DNA from: an uncultured Lachnospiraceae bacterium
GTDB lineage: Bacteria > Bacillota > Clostridia > Lachnospirales > Lachnospiraceae
DNA: 64,000 nt
Reading direction: 5' to 3'
Assembly (NCBI GenBank): GCA_910586015.1
Contig: CAJUGJ010000001.1
Location: 1-64,000 of the forward strand
Part shown: piece by piece, positions 51,022 through 61,005 of the stretch
Position numbering within the stretch: position 1 is the first letter of the stretch
Layout: each line of letters begins with the position of its first letter
The notes under the pieces: generated by a model
What the model was told of the DNA's origin: nothing
What the model saw: the letters and a program-made list of their open reading frames with translations, nothing else
The model's database searches: none
Translations under genes and position numbers: made by a program

Positions 51022-53055
51022 ATGAAAAAAGGTGATTTTTTTATTGGTATTTATATTTTAGCCGCAATCGTTTTCTTGATTGTGCCGATGAATAATACCA
51101 TACTGGATTTTCTTCTTGCATTAAACATTTCAGTTGCAATGATTGTCTTGTTTAACGCTCTGTTTTCGCAGGAAGTTCTAAATATGTCTACTTTCCCAAT
51201 GATCTTATTGTTTACTACTGTTTTTCGAATTTCTTTAAATGTATCATCGACAAGATTGATATTAACAACAGGAGATCCGGGGGAAATTGTTCGTCAATTC
51301 GGTCAATTTGTAGGTGCTGGTAATATTGTTGTAGGTGTAATTGTATTTATTATTCTAATTTTAGTTCAATTTATGGTAATCAATAAAGGTTCTGATCGTG
51401 TAGCAGAAGTTACAGCACGATTTACTCTGGATGCAATGCCAGGAAAGCAAATGGCAATCGATGCCGATTTAAATACAGGTGCGATAACAGACGAACAGGC
51501 AAAGCAACGCAGAGAAAAAATACAAGATGAATCTGCATTTTTTGGTTCTATGGATGGTGCTACAAAGTATGTAAAGGGAGATGCAGTTGCAGGTCTTATT
51601 ATTACACTGGTCAATATTATCGGCGGAGTAGTCATGGGAATGACTAGAGATGGTTTAGCAGCAGGAGATGCTTTTCAAGAGTATGCTTTACTCACAATAG
51701 GTGATGGTCTAGTCAGCCAGATTCCATCTTTAATGATTTCTCTTGCAACTGGTATTTTAGTAACAAAAGTTTCGAAAGAAGCTGATATTGGTGACATTTT
51801 AGTAAAGCAGTTATTTTCTATTCCAAAAGTTTTATATATGGTAGGTGGCAGTATGATATTCTTGGGAATAGCGACACCACTTCCATTTTTAGTTTTTACT
51901 GTATATGGAACCGTTTTTATTATAGTTGGTTCTACGATTGCAAAGAAGGTAAATGTACAACAGATAGAAGAAGAAGCAACTGCAGAAGAAACAAATGCCG
52001 AAGAGATCCGAAGACCAGAAAGTGCAGTTTCTCTTTTACAGGTCGATGCAATAGAATTGGAATTTGGATATGGAATTATTCCACTTGCAGACGCAAATCA
52101 GGGAGGAGATCTTTTGGATCGTGTTGTTTTAATTAGACGTCAAATTGCAGTAGAATTAGGATGTATTGTACCTACGATCCGTTTAAGAGATAATATTCAG
52201 CTAAATCCAAATCAATATGTTATTAAAATTAAAGGAATTTCAGTTAGTGAAGGAGAAATTTTATTCGATCACTATATGGCGATGAATCCAGGATATGTAG
52301 AGGAAGAAATCACAGGAATTCCAACATTTGAACCTTCCTTCCATCTTCCGGCAATTTGGATTACAGAAGGTCAAAGAGAACGTGCAGAGTCATTTGGATA
52401 TACCGTTGTCGATCCTCCTTCGATTATTGCTACACATTTAACAGAAATTATTCGTCAGCACTTAGACGAACTTTTAACCAGACAGGATGTCCAAAACTTA
52501 ATCAACAATATACAAGAAGCAAATCAAACTTTGATTTCAGAATTAGTGCCAAAACTGTTAAATGTGGGTGAAATCCAAAAAGTATTACAAAATCTTTTGA
52601 GAGAGGGAATTTCGATACGAGATTTAGTAACTATTTTTGAAACTTTGGCAGATTATGCAGCGACAACAAGAGACACAGATGTATTGACAGAGTATGTAAG
52701 ACAAAGTTTGAAACGTGCAATATCAAGTAAATATTTTCCTGCTAATGAAACAACAAGCGTTGTGACATTAGATCCAAAGATTGAACAAGAGATTATGGGA
52801 ACAGTAAAACAGACAGAACAGGGAGTATATCTGGCAATGGATCCTGCCAGAACACAAAATATCATGAAATCCGTACAAAGTGAGGTTGGAAAATTAGAGG
52901 AATTAGGGAAAAATCCTATTATTATAACTTCTCCAATTGTACGAATGTATTTTAAAAAGCTTTCTAAAGATTATTTTCATGATTTAATTGTAATTTCCTA
53001 CAATGAAATTGAGTCAGATGTAGAGTTACAGTCAGTTGGGATGGTGACAGCATAA
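51022..53055 (+). CDS. flhA: Flagellar export protein FlhA
   Basis: A 677-residue export-gate protein: eight N-terminal membrane helices (to about 300), the FHIPEP-type cytoplasmic loop (DAMPGKQMAIDADLNTGAITDEQAKQRR) and a large C-terminal cytoplasmic domain that binds chaperone-substrate complexes. GGAAAGGAGGAAA precedes the ATG. It abuts flhF (1 base apart). Confidence 0.97.
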   Translation: MKKGDFFIGIYILAAIVFLIVPMNNTILDFLLALNISVAMIVLFNALFSQEVLNMSTFPMILLFTTVFRISLNVSSTRLILTTGDPGEIVRQFGQFVGAGNIVVGVIVFIILILVQFMVINKGSDRVAEVTARFTLDAMPGKQMAIDADLNTGAITDEQAKQRREKIQDESAFFGSMDGATKYVKGDAVAGLIITLVNIIGGVVMGMTRDGLAAGDAFQEYALLTIGDGLVSQIPSLMISLATGILVTKVSKEADIGDILVKQLFSIPKVLYMVGGSMIFLGIATPLPFLVFTVYGTVFIIVGSTIAKKVNVQQIEEEATAEETNAEEIRRPESAVSLLQVDAIELEFGYGIIPLADANQGGDLLDRVVLIRRQIAVELGCIVPTIRLRDNIQLNPNQYVIKIKGISVSEGEILFDHYMAMNPGYVEEEITGIPTFEPSFHLPAIWITEGQRERAESFGYTVVDPPSIIATHLTEIIRQHLDELLTRQDVQNLINNIQEANQTLISELVPKLLNVGEIQKVLQNLLREGISIRDLVTIFETLADYAATTRDTDVLTEYVRQSLKRAISSKYFPANETTSVVTLDPKIEQEIMGTVKQTEQGVYLAMDPARTQNIMKSVQSEVGKLEELGKNPIIITSPIVRMYFKKLSKDYFHDLIVISYNEIESDVELQSVGMVTA

Positions 53056-53056
53056 A

Positions 53057-54259
53057 ATGATTATAAAAAAGTTTCAGGCAAGAACAGAAACAGAGGCCAT
53101 TATTCAAGCAAGAGATGAGTTGGGAAAAAATGCGGTAGTAATGAATATTAAAACAATTACTCCCCGTGGAATCTATCGTCTTTTTCGTAAGCCTGTCGTA
53201 GAAGTGACAGCAGCAGTAGATGAGGGAAAAAATTATAGTGATGAAAAACGAAAAGAGCCAATCAAAGAGAATCCTCAAATTATATACGATACTTCTTCAA
53301 AACCTGTTGAAATAGAGATAACACAGGAGGAGGAAAAACAGGATACTTCTGCGATTGAAACTCGTTTAAATAATTTACAGTCAATTTTAGAAAAACAACT
53401 GACTCAAAATCAAGATGGAAAAGAAGTTTCCAAGGAAAAGGAAGTAAAGGAAACAGAAGAACAACCTAATCTTCCATTCCTTCAATTACTTTATACGCAA
53501 ATGGTAACAAATGAAGTAGACGAACAATATGCAAATCAGATTATTGGAGATATTGAAGGGAAATTGAAAAAGGATGCACCAGTTGATCAAGTATTATCAA
53601 GTGTTTATCAAAAGATAATCTTAAAATTGGGACGTCCAATGACTATTGAAGCACAAGAAGGAAAAAGGAAATTTATATTTTTTATTGGTTCAACTGGAGT
53701 GGGAAAGACAACAACAATTGCTAAAATTGCTTCGAATCTCAAAATGAAACAAAAATTAAAGGTTGCACTTGTAACTGCAGATACGTATCGAATTGCAGCA
53801 GTAGAACAATTACGAACGTATGCAAACATATTAGATTTACCATTAGACATTATTTATTCAGAAGAAGAACTCCAAGATGTGATAGAGAAATTTTCAGATT
53901 ATGATATTGTATTGGTAGATACCGCAGGACGTTCCCACAAAAATCGAGAACAAAGAGATGACTTAGAACGTTTGATATGTAAAATTCCAGAAGAGGAACG
54001 AGAAGTTTATCTTGTGTTAAGTGCAACAACAAAATACCGTGATTTAATTCGGATTACTGAGGTTTATTCTGAGATAACGAATTATCGGTTGATTTTTACT
54101 AAGCTCGATGAAACGGGAAGTATCGGAAATATTTTTAATATTCGAATGTTGACAGGAGCACCCTTATCTTATGCGGCATTTGGACAAAATGTGCCGGATG
54201 ACATCGAACAGATCAACCCTCAAAGTATTGCAAAACAAATCTTGGGAGGAAATGAATAG
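53057..54259 (+). CDS. flhF: Flagellar biosynthesis GTPase FlhF
   Basis: A 400-residue SRP-type GTPase placing flagella. A basic N-terminal domain and a variable acidic linker (about 60-135) precede the NG domains: G1 GSTGVGKTTTIAKIAS (about 210), DTAGRSHKNREQRD, TKLDETGSIGN. It follows flhA and is followed immediately by flhG, its partner. Confidence 0.95.
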   Translation: MIIKKFQARTETEAIIQARDELGKNAVVMNIKTITPRGIYRLFRKPVVEVTAAVDEGKNYSDEKRKEPIKENPQIIYDTSSKPVEIEITQEEEKQDTSAIETRLNNLQSILEKQLTQNQDGKEVSKEKEVKETEEQPNLPFLQLLYTQMVTNEVDEQYANQIIGDIEGKLKKDAPVDQVLSSVYQKIILKLGRPMTIEAQEGKRKFIFFIGSTGVGKTTTIAKIASNLKMKQKLKVALVTADTYRIAAVEQLRTYANILDLPLDIIYSEEELQDVIEKFSDYDIVLVDTAGRSHKNREQRDDLERLICKIPEEEREVYLVLSATTKYRDLIRITEVYSEITNYRLIFTKLDETGSIGNIFNIRMLTGAPLSYAAFGQNVPDDIEQINPQSIAKQILGGNE

Positions 54260-55147
54260 ATGGATCAGGCAGGAAAATTGAGAAAGTTGGTTAAGCAGCA
54301 AGAAGAGTCTAAAAAGTTTGCTAGAGTATTAACTGTTACGAGTGGAAAGGGAGGTGTTGGAAAATCAAGCACATCCATCAATCTCGCAATTCAATTTTCC
54401 AAATTAGGGAAACAAGTGGTAATTTTTGATGCAGACTTTGGGCTTGCAAATATTGAAGTAATGATGGGAATTCGACCCCAATATAATTTAGCAGATTTAA
54501 TGTTTAAAGGGAAGGATATTAAAGATATTGTAACGCCCGGAGTTGAAAATGTAAGTTTTATTTCTGGTGGTTCAGGAATTCAAGAATTGACTAAATTGAC
54601 CAGAGATCAAATTATTTATTTAATTCAAAGGCTATTAGAGTTAGATGAATTAGCAGATATTATCATAGTAGATACAGGAGCCGGAATTACAGATTCTGTA
54701 TTGGAATTTGTAATTTCCAGTGCAGAGGTACTTTTGGTTGCAACTCCAGAGCCAACTTCTATTACAGATGCCTATGCTCTTTTAAAAACTCTAAATTATC
54801 AGAAAGAATTTTCTGCTAAAGAAACAAAAATAAAAATGATAGCAAATCAGATTCATTCTGAACAAGAGGGAAAAGAAATTTATGAAAAAATCAATGTAGT
54901 AGCAAATAAATTTTTAAACATTGATTTACAGTATCTTGGAGGAATTAAGAAAGATTCTTATATGTCGAAAGCAATTATTCAGCAAAAACCAGTGTCAATA
55001 CTTTATCCAACATCTCCAGCATCGAAAGATCTTGCAAAACTAGCCGCCGTTTTATTAGGAGAGGAAGTAACAGTGCCAGAGGGAAAAAAAGGACTGTCTA
55101 AATTATTTACTGAATTATTTAATATACACCGAAGTCGAAAAAATTAG
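54260..55147 (+). CDS. flhG: Flagellar number regulator FlhG (MinD-like ATPase)
   Basis: A 295-residue deviant-Walker ATPase. The P-loop is VTSGKGGVGKSSTSINLAI near residue 29, then DADFGLANIEVMMGI and IIVDTGAGITDSVLEF. A basic amphipathic C-terminal tail likely binds membrane. It activates FlhF GTP hydrolysis and limits flagellar number. The stop of flhF directly abuts its start. Confidence 0.95.
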   Translation: MDQAGKLRKLVKQQEESKKFARVLTVTSGKGGVGKSSTSINLAIQFSKLGKQVVIFDADFGLANIEVMMGIRPQYNLADLMFKGKDIKDIVTPGVENVSFISGGSGIQELTKLTRDQIIYLIQRLLELDELADIIIVDTGAGITDSVLEFVISSAEVLLVATPEPTSITDAYALLKTLNYQKEFSAKETKIKMIANQIHSEQEGKEIYEKINVVANKFLNIDLQYLGGIKKDSYMSKAIIQQKPVSILYPTSPASKDLAKLAAVLLGEEVTVPEGKKGLSKLFTELFNIHRSRKN

Positions 55148-55171
55148 AATAAGTCAAAATGGGAGGCTCAC

Positions 55172-56296
55172 ATGGTAATAAAAAAGAAAAATATTTTAAT
55201 AGTTGATGATTCTGCACTTATGAGAAGGCTTATTTCTGATATAATAAAAAGTGATGAAAGATTATGTGTGGCAGATCTTGCAATGAATGGTTTGGAGGCA
55301 TTTGATTTAGTAACTCTCAATCCAAGAAAGTATGATACGATTATTTTAGATATCAATATGCCAAAGATGAATGGAATTCAGTTTTTAGAGCAGTTAAATA
55401 AGATTCATTTAAAGCAGAAAATCATTATCGTAAGTACACTTGCAAAAGAAGGAGCAAAAGAAACAATCCAATGTTTGGAGTTAGGTGCATTTGATTTTGT
55501 AACTAAACCAGAGAGTTTTATAGAAGCAAGAAACGAAATCTTCCGTCAAAAAATTTTGGAAACAATTGCTGTTGCAACAAATCTTGATATTAATCCTACA
55601 AAAGCTCCAATAAAAAAGACAGATTCAAAACAGATTGGATTTTCCGCTGCAAAGGCATTACAGGAGATTGTATCTGCAAAGGTAGTAAGAAAAGAACATA
55701 AGTCAGTCAATAAAGGAGCAAAAAAGCTAGTTGCACTCGCCTGTTCTACAGGTGGACCAAGAGCACTTCAGCAAGTCATTCCAAAACTTCCACAAAATTT
55801 AGACGCCCCTATGTTGTTAGTACAACATATGCCAAAGGGATTTACGAATTCTTTAGCACAGCGTCTAGATGAATTAAGTCAAATTAAAGTAAAAGAAGCC
55901 GCTCAGGGAGATATTATTGAAAAGGGAACTGTATATATTGCTCCGGGTGGAAATCAGATGCGACTCGTAAGAAAAGGGGGAAAATATCAAATTGCTTTAT
56001 CGGAGGAACCACCTCGTAATGGACTACGTCCTTGTGCTGATATTATGTATGAATCTCTTGTAAACACGGACTTTGATGATATTACCTGTGTTGTTCTAAC
56101 CGGAATGGGAGGCGATGGAACACTCGGAATTAAGCAATTAAATGAAAAGCGTAATATTTATGTTATTGCACAAAATGAAGCTACATCTACAGTATATGGA
56201 ATGCCAAAAGTCGTTGCAGAGGCTGGTTTAGTAGATCAAGTAGAACCTTTAGAAGACGTAGCGGCAGCGATTACAAAAAATGTAGGAGTACAATAA
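55172..56296 (+). CDS. cheB: Chemotaxis protein-glutamate methylesterase CheB
   Basis: A 374-residue two-domain enzyme. The N-terminal receiver has Asp60 in LDINMPKMNG; the C-terminal methylesterase has the catalytic Ser in CSTGGPRALQQVIPKL, His in VQHMPKGFTNSLAQRLD and Asp in GMGGDGTLGI. It demethylates receptors for adaptation. GGGAGG precedes the ATG. No cheR is in the window, so its partner is elsewhere. Confidence 0.97.
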   Translation: MVIKKKNILIVDDSALMRRLISDIIKSDERLCVADLAMNGLEAFDLVTLNPRKYDTIILDINMPKMNGIQFLEQLNKIHLKQKIIIVSTLAKEGAKETIQCLELGAFDFVTKPESFIEARNEIFRQKILETIAVATNLDINPTKAPIKKTDSKQIGFSAAKALQEIVSAKVVRKEHKSVNKGAKKLVALACSTGGPRALQQVIPKLPQNLDAPMLLVQHMPKGFTNSLAQRLDELSQIKVKEAAQGDIIEKGTVYIAPGGNQMRLVRKGGKYQIALSEEPPRNGLRPCADIMYESLVNTDFDDITCVVLTGMGGDGTLGIKQLNEKRNIYVIAQNEATSTVYGMPKVVAEAGLVDQVEPLEDVAAAITKNVGVQ

Positions 56297-56297
56297 T

Positions 56298-56762
56298 ATG
56301 GATATAAACCAATATTTGGTTAATTTTATCGATGAAACACAGGAAGAATTACAATCGTTCAAAGAACAACTGCTCATCTTAGAAAAAGAACTAGATAATG
56401 AAGATGCTCTTTATGAAATTTTTAAGATAGCACATTCTGTAACAGGATTGACATATACGATGGGTTATAAGCGGATGTATCGATTAATGCGAAAGATACA
56501 TGAGATTTTTTTTGAGATCTGTTATAGCAGTAGAAATATTCGCATTGAAAAAATGACAATAAAAATGGAGTGGATTAATGTTTTTTTTCGTGTTTTAGAT
56601 ACATTGGAAAAGTATTTAGATAATATCATTCATTTTAAAAATGAAGGAATCGATCATAATGAGTCAATTATGAAAGATTTAGACTATATTTTAGGAACCG
56701 ATGATAACGAACCAATTATAAAAGATTTAGACTATATTTTAAAGAGTATAGTAACACGATAG
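56298..56762 (+). CDS. Stand-alone degenerate CheA P1 (HPt) domain protein
   Basis: A 154-residue protein built from a single P1/HPt-like domain, clearly copied from the CheA N-terminus: MDINQYLVNFIDET, then FKIAHSVTGLTYTMGYKRM with His46 kept. Where functional P1 has Lys, His and Glu around the phosphohistidine (HSLKG, THDMENL), this copy has HSVTG and MRKIHEI, so phosphotransfer is probably lost. A 48-base tandem repeat near its end doubles DLDYIL. GTAGGAGT precedes the ATG. The next copy starts 1 base after its stop. Function unknown: a decoy or scaffold are possible guesses. Confidence 0.8.
   Translation: MDINQYLVNFIDETQEELQSFKEQLLILEKELDNEDALYEIFKIAHSVTGLTYTMGYKRMYRLMRKIHEIFFEICYSSRNIRIEKMTIKMEWINVFFRVLDTLEKYLDNIIHFKNEGIDHNESIMKDLDYILGTDDNEPIIKDLDYILKSIVTR
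56646..56741 (+). repeat. Tandem 48-base repeat inside the stand-alone P1 gene
   Basis: 56646-56693 and 56694-56741 are near copies (each ends in GATTTAGACTATATTTTA). They add 16 residues in frame, duplicating the DLDYIL block, and occur only in this copy of the domain. Confidence 0.8.
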
Positions 56763-56763
56763 G

Positions 56764-59355
56764 ATGGATTTCTTGAACAAATATTGGCCTATTTTTGTCG
56801 ATGAAACACAGAAAGAATTACAATCGTTCAAAGAACAACTGCTCATCTTAGAAAAAGAACTAGATAATGCAGACGCTTTTAACGAAATTTTTAGGATAGC
56901 ACATTCTGTAACAGGATTGACATCTGTGATGGGTTATAAGCGGATGCATCGATTAATGCGAAAGATACATGAGATTTTTTTTGAGATCTGCAATATAATT
57001 CGTTACATAGAAAAAATCACAATAAACATAGGGTGGATTAATGTTTTATTTCGTGTTTTAGATGCATTGGAAAAGTATTTAGATAATATCATTCATTTTA
57101 AAGATGAAGGAACCGATGATAACGAGCCAATTATAAAAGATTTAGACTATATTTTAAAGAGTATAGTATTTAGTAGATTTAGTAGAAAGAGTAAAAAACT
57201 TTGGGGGTGCGATAAGATGGATGTCAGCCAATACTTAGGAATTTTTATTGATGAAACAAAAGAACATTTACAATCGCTCAATGAACAACTTTTAGTTTTA
57301 GAAAAAGAACCAGATAATGTAGATACGATTAATGAAATTTTCCGTGCAGCACATTCTCTAAAGGGAATGGCAGGTACGATGGGATATAAGCGTATGCAGC
57401 GATTAACCCATGATATGGAAAATCTCTTTTCCGAGATTCGCAATGGAAAAATGACAGTAAAAGCGGAGTTAGTCGATGTCTTATTTCGTGGTTTAGATGC
57501 TTTGGAAAAATATTTGGATAATATCATTAACCTTGGAGATGAAGGAACCGATGATAATGAGCCAATTATTCAGGATTTAAACCGTCTTTTAAAAGAGGGT
57601 ATGGGAACAGCAAAAGAAGATGACAAGGCAAATACGCAATCAAACAATTCTGCTTCTCAGATAGAAGGCACAAATGGATATAAAGAACTACCTTTAGCAG
57701 AACATGAAAAAAAGGCAGTAATAAAAGCATATGAGAATGGTATGAATGCTTTTGGAATCACTGTATATATTCAAGAAAACTGTCTATTAAAAGCAGCAAG
57801 AGCATTTCTTGTCTTTAAAGCCTTAGATGAAATAGGTGATATTATTCGCTCTCAGCCAGAGGTACAAGATATTGAAGATGAAAAATTTGCCTATGATTTT
57901 TCTATGGTTTTATTGACAAAAGAAGAGATAGAACATGTAAAAACGGTTATTTTAAATGTTTCGGAAATAAAAGCTGCTTATCTTGTAAAATTGGAGATGC
58001 CAGAATCAGAACAAAAAACAGAAGAAAAAGTACCAACACCACCACAAGTCCAAAATACTTCTGAAACTGTTACATCAACACAGACATCGAACAATTTAAC
58101 TTCTCAACAAAATGCAGCAGCTCAGGCAGCACCTGCAAAACAAGCAATGGGAAAACGTACTTCTACTGTGGCAAATGGAAAGCAGCAGTCAAAGCCAGTC
58201 GTGAATCGATCTGTCCGTGTAGATATTGAAAAATTAGACGATTTGATGAATATTGTCAGTGAGTTAATTATTGCAAAGAACGGATTAGTGTCTATGGCTA
58301 ATTCGGAAGGTGCAACAGCCAATCAAGGATTTAATGAACAGATTGAATATTTAGAGAGAATTACAACAGATATGCACCAGTCTGTCATGAAAGTTCGAAT
58401 GGTTCCTATTGAGAGTGTTGTGAATCGATTTCCTCGTATGATTCGAGATTTAAGTAAAAAGTTAAATAAAAAAATGGAATTATATATGACAGGTGAAGAT
58501 ACAGAATTAGATCGTACTGTCATTGATGAAATCGGTGATCCATTGATGCACTTACTTCGAAATGCAGCTGATCATGGTCTGGAATCAAATGAAGAGAGAG
58601 TTCGGCTTGGAAAGCCAGAAGTTGGATCTATCTTTTTAGACGCTTATCAGGAAGGAAATAATGTAGTCATTGAAGTAAGAGATGATGGTTGTGGAATTAA
58701 TGTTGAAAGGGTTCGAAATAAAGCAATTGAAAGAGGAACAATTACTGAAGAACAAGCAGAGGGAATGACAGATAAAGAAATTGTTGAACTTTTATTCCGA
58801 CCAAGTTTTTCTACTTCAGAGGTTATTACAGATGTTTCTGGAAGAGGTGTTGGATTAGATGTTGTAAAGACCAGTATTGAAAATTTAGGTGGTAATATTG
58901 AAACAAGAACTGCACTTGGAGAAGGCAGTAATTTTATCATTCGTTTACCTCTTACATTAGCAATTATTCAAGCTCTCATGGTAGAACTTGGAAGTGAAAA
59001 ATATGCTATTCCATTAGGCAGTATTGAAACAATTGAAAGCGTCGAATTAAAAGATATCAAACATGTTCAGACAAAAGAAGTTATTCATTTACGTGGCTCG
59101 GTTATTCCATTAATTCGTTTAAGTACTATTTTAGATGTAGAAGACGTCAAAGAAGATGCTCAAGAACTTACAGTTGTTATTGTAAAGAAGGGAGATAAAC
59201 TGGCAGGTCTTGTAGTGGATAACTTAATTGGACAGCTTGAAATTGTAATTAAGTCCATTGGAAAATACATAAATAACGTCAAGATGATTAGCGGTGCAAC
59301 CATTTTGGGAGATGGTGAAATTGCGTTAATTCTCGATGTAAATACTTTAGTATAA
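56764..59355 (+). CDS. cheA: Chemotaxis histidine kinase CheA with an extra N-terminal P1 copy
   Basis: The frame encodes 863 residues. Residues 1-151 are a second degenerate P1 copy (His47 in RIAHSVTG). From ATG 57217 (residue 152, GGGGGTG 8 bases upstream) comes a full 712-residue CheA: P1 with HSLKG (His46 of that part), P2 (about 160-260), P3 dimerisation, P4 ATPase (DPLMHLLRNAADHGLES, EVRDDGCGIN, GRGVGLDVV) and P5 CheW-like coupling domain. CheA phosphorylates CheY and CheB in response to receptors. The reader must decide between one fused 863-residue kinase and two proteins; the internal ribosome binding site favours that at least some CheA starts at 57217. Confidence 0.88.
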   Translation: MDFLNKYWPIFVDETQKELQSFKEQLLILEKELDNADAFNEIFRIAHSVTGLTSVMGYKRMHRLMRKIHEIFFEICNIIRYIEKITINIGWINVLFRVLDALEKYLDNIIHFKDEGTDDNEPIIKDLDYILKSIVFSRFSRKSKKLWGCDKMDVSQYLGIFIDETKEHLQSLNEQLLVLEKEPDNVDTINEIFRAAHSLKGMAGTMGYKRMQRLTHDMENLFSEIRNGKMTVKAELVDVLFRGLDALEKYLDNIINLGDEGTDDNEPIIQDLNRLLKEGMGTAKEDDKANTQSNNSASQIEGTNGYKELPLAEHEKKAVIKAYENGMNAFGITVYIQENCLLKAARAFLVFKALDEIGDIIRSQPEVQDIEDEKFAYDFSMVLLTKEEIEHVKTVILNVSEIKAAYLVKLEMPESEQKTEEKVPTPPQVQNTSETVTSTQTSNNLTSQQNAAAQAAPAKQAMGKRTSTVANGKQQSKPVVNRSVRVDIEKLDDLMNIVSELIIAKNGLVSMANSEGATANQGFNEQIEYLERITTDMHQSVMKVRMVPIESVVNRFPRMIRDLSKKLNKKMELYMTGEDTELDRTVIDEIGDPLMHLLRNAADHGLESNEERVRLGKPEVGSIFLDAYQEGNNVVIEVRDDGCGINVERVRNKAIERGTITEEQAEGMTDKEIVELLFRPSFSTSEVITDVSGRGVGLDVVKTSIENLGGNIETRTALGEGSNFIIRLPLTLAIIQALMVELGSEKYAIPLGSIETIESVELKDIKHVQTKEVIHLRGSVIPLIRLSTILDVEDVKEDAQELTVVIVKKGDKLAGLVVDNLIGQLEIVIKSIGKYINNVKMISGATILGDGEIALILDVNTLV

Positions 59356-59369
59356 GGGGGCTTAACGAG

Positions 59370-59840
59370 ATGGAAGAAAATACAAAGAATCAACAGGTAA
59401 TAAACAGTAGACAGTATATTGTTGTAAAAATTGGAAATGAACAATTTGGTATTGATATTCAATATGTAGAAAATATTGTACGGATGCAAAGAATCACAAG
59501 AGTACCAAAAGCACAGAATTATTTCAAAGGAATTATTAATATTCGTGGTGAGATTATTCCAGTTATGAGTTTACGGTTAAAATTTGGTCTAAGAGCAGAT
59601 GAAATTACAAATGCAACCCGTATTTTAATTATTAAGTTAGAAGCACAATCTGCAATTGGAATTATTGTAGATGAAGTAAAAGAAGTAGTAACATTAACAG
59701 AAGAAGATATTGATAAGGTAAGTAATAATGATTCTGAGGTACGTGCTCAATATCTTTCTGGTGTTGGAAAACATGGAGATGGTTTAATTACTGTATTAAA
59801 TATAGCAGAAGTAATTATGGAAAGGGACACAATACAATAA
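59370..59840 (+). CDS. cheW: Chemotaxis coupling protein CheW
   Basis: A 156-residue SH3-like adapter linking receptors to CheA. QYIVVKIGNEQFGIDIQYVENIVRMQRITRVP and FKGIINIRGEIIPVMSLRLKFG are the classic CheW blocks. It begins 14 bases after cheA with GGGGGC upstream. Confidence 0.97.
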   Translation: MEENTKNQQVINSRQYIVVKIGNEQFGIDIQYVENIVRMQRITRVPKAQNYFKGIINIRGEIIPVMSLRLKFGLRADEITNATRILIIKLEAQSAIGIIVDEVKEVVTLTEEDIDKVSNNDSEVRAQYLSGVGKHGDGLITVLNIAEVIMERDTIQ

Positions 59841-59870
59841 AAAATGCCTTATTTTTGTAGGAGGATAAAA

Positions 59871-60485
59871 ATGGCAGATGTAGATATTTATCAAATGAAT
59901 GCCTTACAGTTTGATGTTCTGCGAGAAATTGGAAATATTGGTGCAGGAAATGCAACAACTGCACTATCCAAAATGCTGAATCTAAAAATAGATATGCAAG
60001 TACCAAAAGTAGATTTACTTGAGTTTAAAGAACTTGCAGAAGTGATCGGTGGAGCAGAAAATTTAGTTGTTGGAATTTTATTGACCCTAGAAGGCAGTAT
60101 TGAGGGTATGATGATGTTTGTCTTAGATAAGGCTTCTGCACATGAAATTGTCAATTTATTGATGGGGGGAGCAGGAGGAACAGAAGATTTTTCTGAGATG
60201 GAGCTTTCTGCACTCCAAGAAATTGGAAATATTATTGCAGGTGCATACTTATCTTCACTTTCTACACTAACCAATATGACAGTAACTTCAAGTGTTCCTT
60301 ATATGTCAATCGATATGGCAGGTGCAATTTTAAGTGTTCCAGCAATTGAATTTGGTAAAGTCAGTGACAAGGCATTGTTAATTCAAACCGAGTTTGGGGA
60401 TAAGGGGACGCAGGTAAACGGATATTTTATTCTCATACCGACTCTTGAATCCTATAATATTATCCTTGGCTCTTTGGGATTGTAG
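59871..60485 (+). CDS. cheC: CheY-P phosphatase CheC
   Basis: A 204-residue CheC with two phosphatase centres: LREIGNIGAGNATTALSKM and LQEIGNIIAGAYLSSLS. It removes phosphate from CheY and is controlled by CheD, the next gene. Start 59871 follows TAGGAGG by 6 bases; upstream in-frame codons lack similarity. Confidence 0.96.
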   Translation: MADVDIYQMNALQFDVLREIGNIGAGNATTALSKMLNLKIDMQVPKVDLLEFKELAEVIGGAENLVVGILLTLEGSIEGMMMFVLDKASAHEIVNLLMGGAGGTEDFSEMELSALQEIGNIIAGAYLSSLSTLTNMTVTSSVPYMSIDMAGAILSVPAIEFGKVSDKALLIQTEFGDKGTQVNGYFILIPTLESYNIILGSLGL

Positions 60486-60493
60486 GTGGTCGA

Positions 60494-60979
60494 ATGGGAA
60501 AGATGGTTAAGGTTGGTATGGCAGATTTAAATATCTGCCTTCCACCAGATTGTATCACTACCCTTGGATTAGGCTCTTGTGTGGGGGTAGTAGTTTACGA
60601 TCCGGTTAGGAAAATCAGTGGTATGGTTCATATCATGCTACCTGATAGTACAAAAATAAAAAATAATGAAAATATGGCTAAGTTTGCAGATACAGGAATT
60701 GATGAATTGATAAAATATTTAATAAAAGCAGGGGCTTCTAGGGCATCTTTAGTTTCTAAAATTGCAGGCGGAGCACAGATGTTTGCATTTAATAGCAACA
60801 ATGATATGCTTCGGATTGGTGATAGAAATGTAGAGGCGGTAAAAGAAAAGTTAAAAAGGTTACGAATTCCGATTCTCGCAGAAGATACAGGACTAAATTA
60901 TGGACGTACCATTGAATTTAATCCTGAAACAGCGGAACTTTTAATTAAATCGGTTGGTAAACCAAGTAAGACCCTTTAA
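60494..60979 (+). CDS. cheD: Chemoreceptor glutamine deamidase CheD
   Basis: A 161-residue enzyme deamidating receptor glutamines and binding CheC. Catalytic Cys29 in LGLGSCVGVVVYD, His46 in GMVHIMLPDS, and the conserved KIAGGAQMF and AEDTGLNYGRTIEFNP blocks are intact. It begins 8 bases after cheC with TAGGTGGT upstream. Confidence 0.96.
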   Translation: MGKMVKVGMADLNICLPPDCITTLGLGSCVGVVVYDPVRKISGMVHIMLPDSTKIKNNENMAKFADTGIDELIKYLIKAGASRASLVSKIAGGAQMFAFNSNNDMLRIGDRNVEAVKEKLKRLRIPILAEDTGLNYGRTIEFNPETAELLIKSVGKPSKTL

Positions 60980-61005
60980 AAAATTTTACGTAGGAGGGTT
61001 AGACA

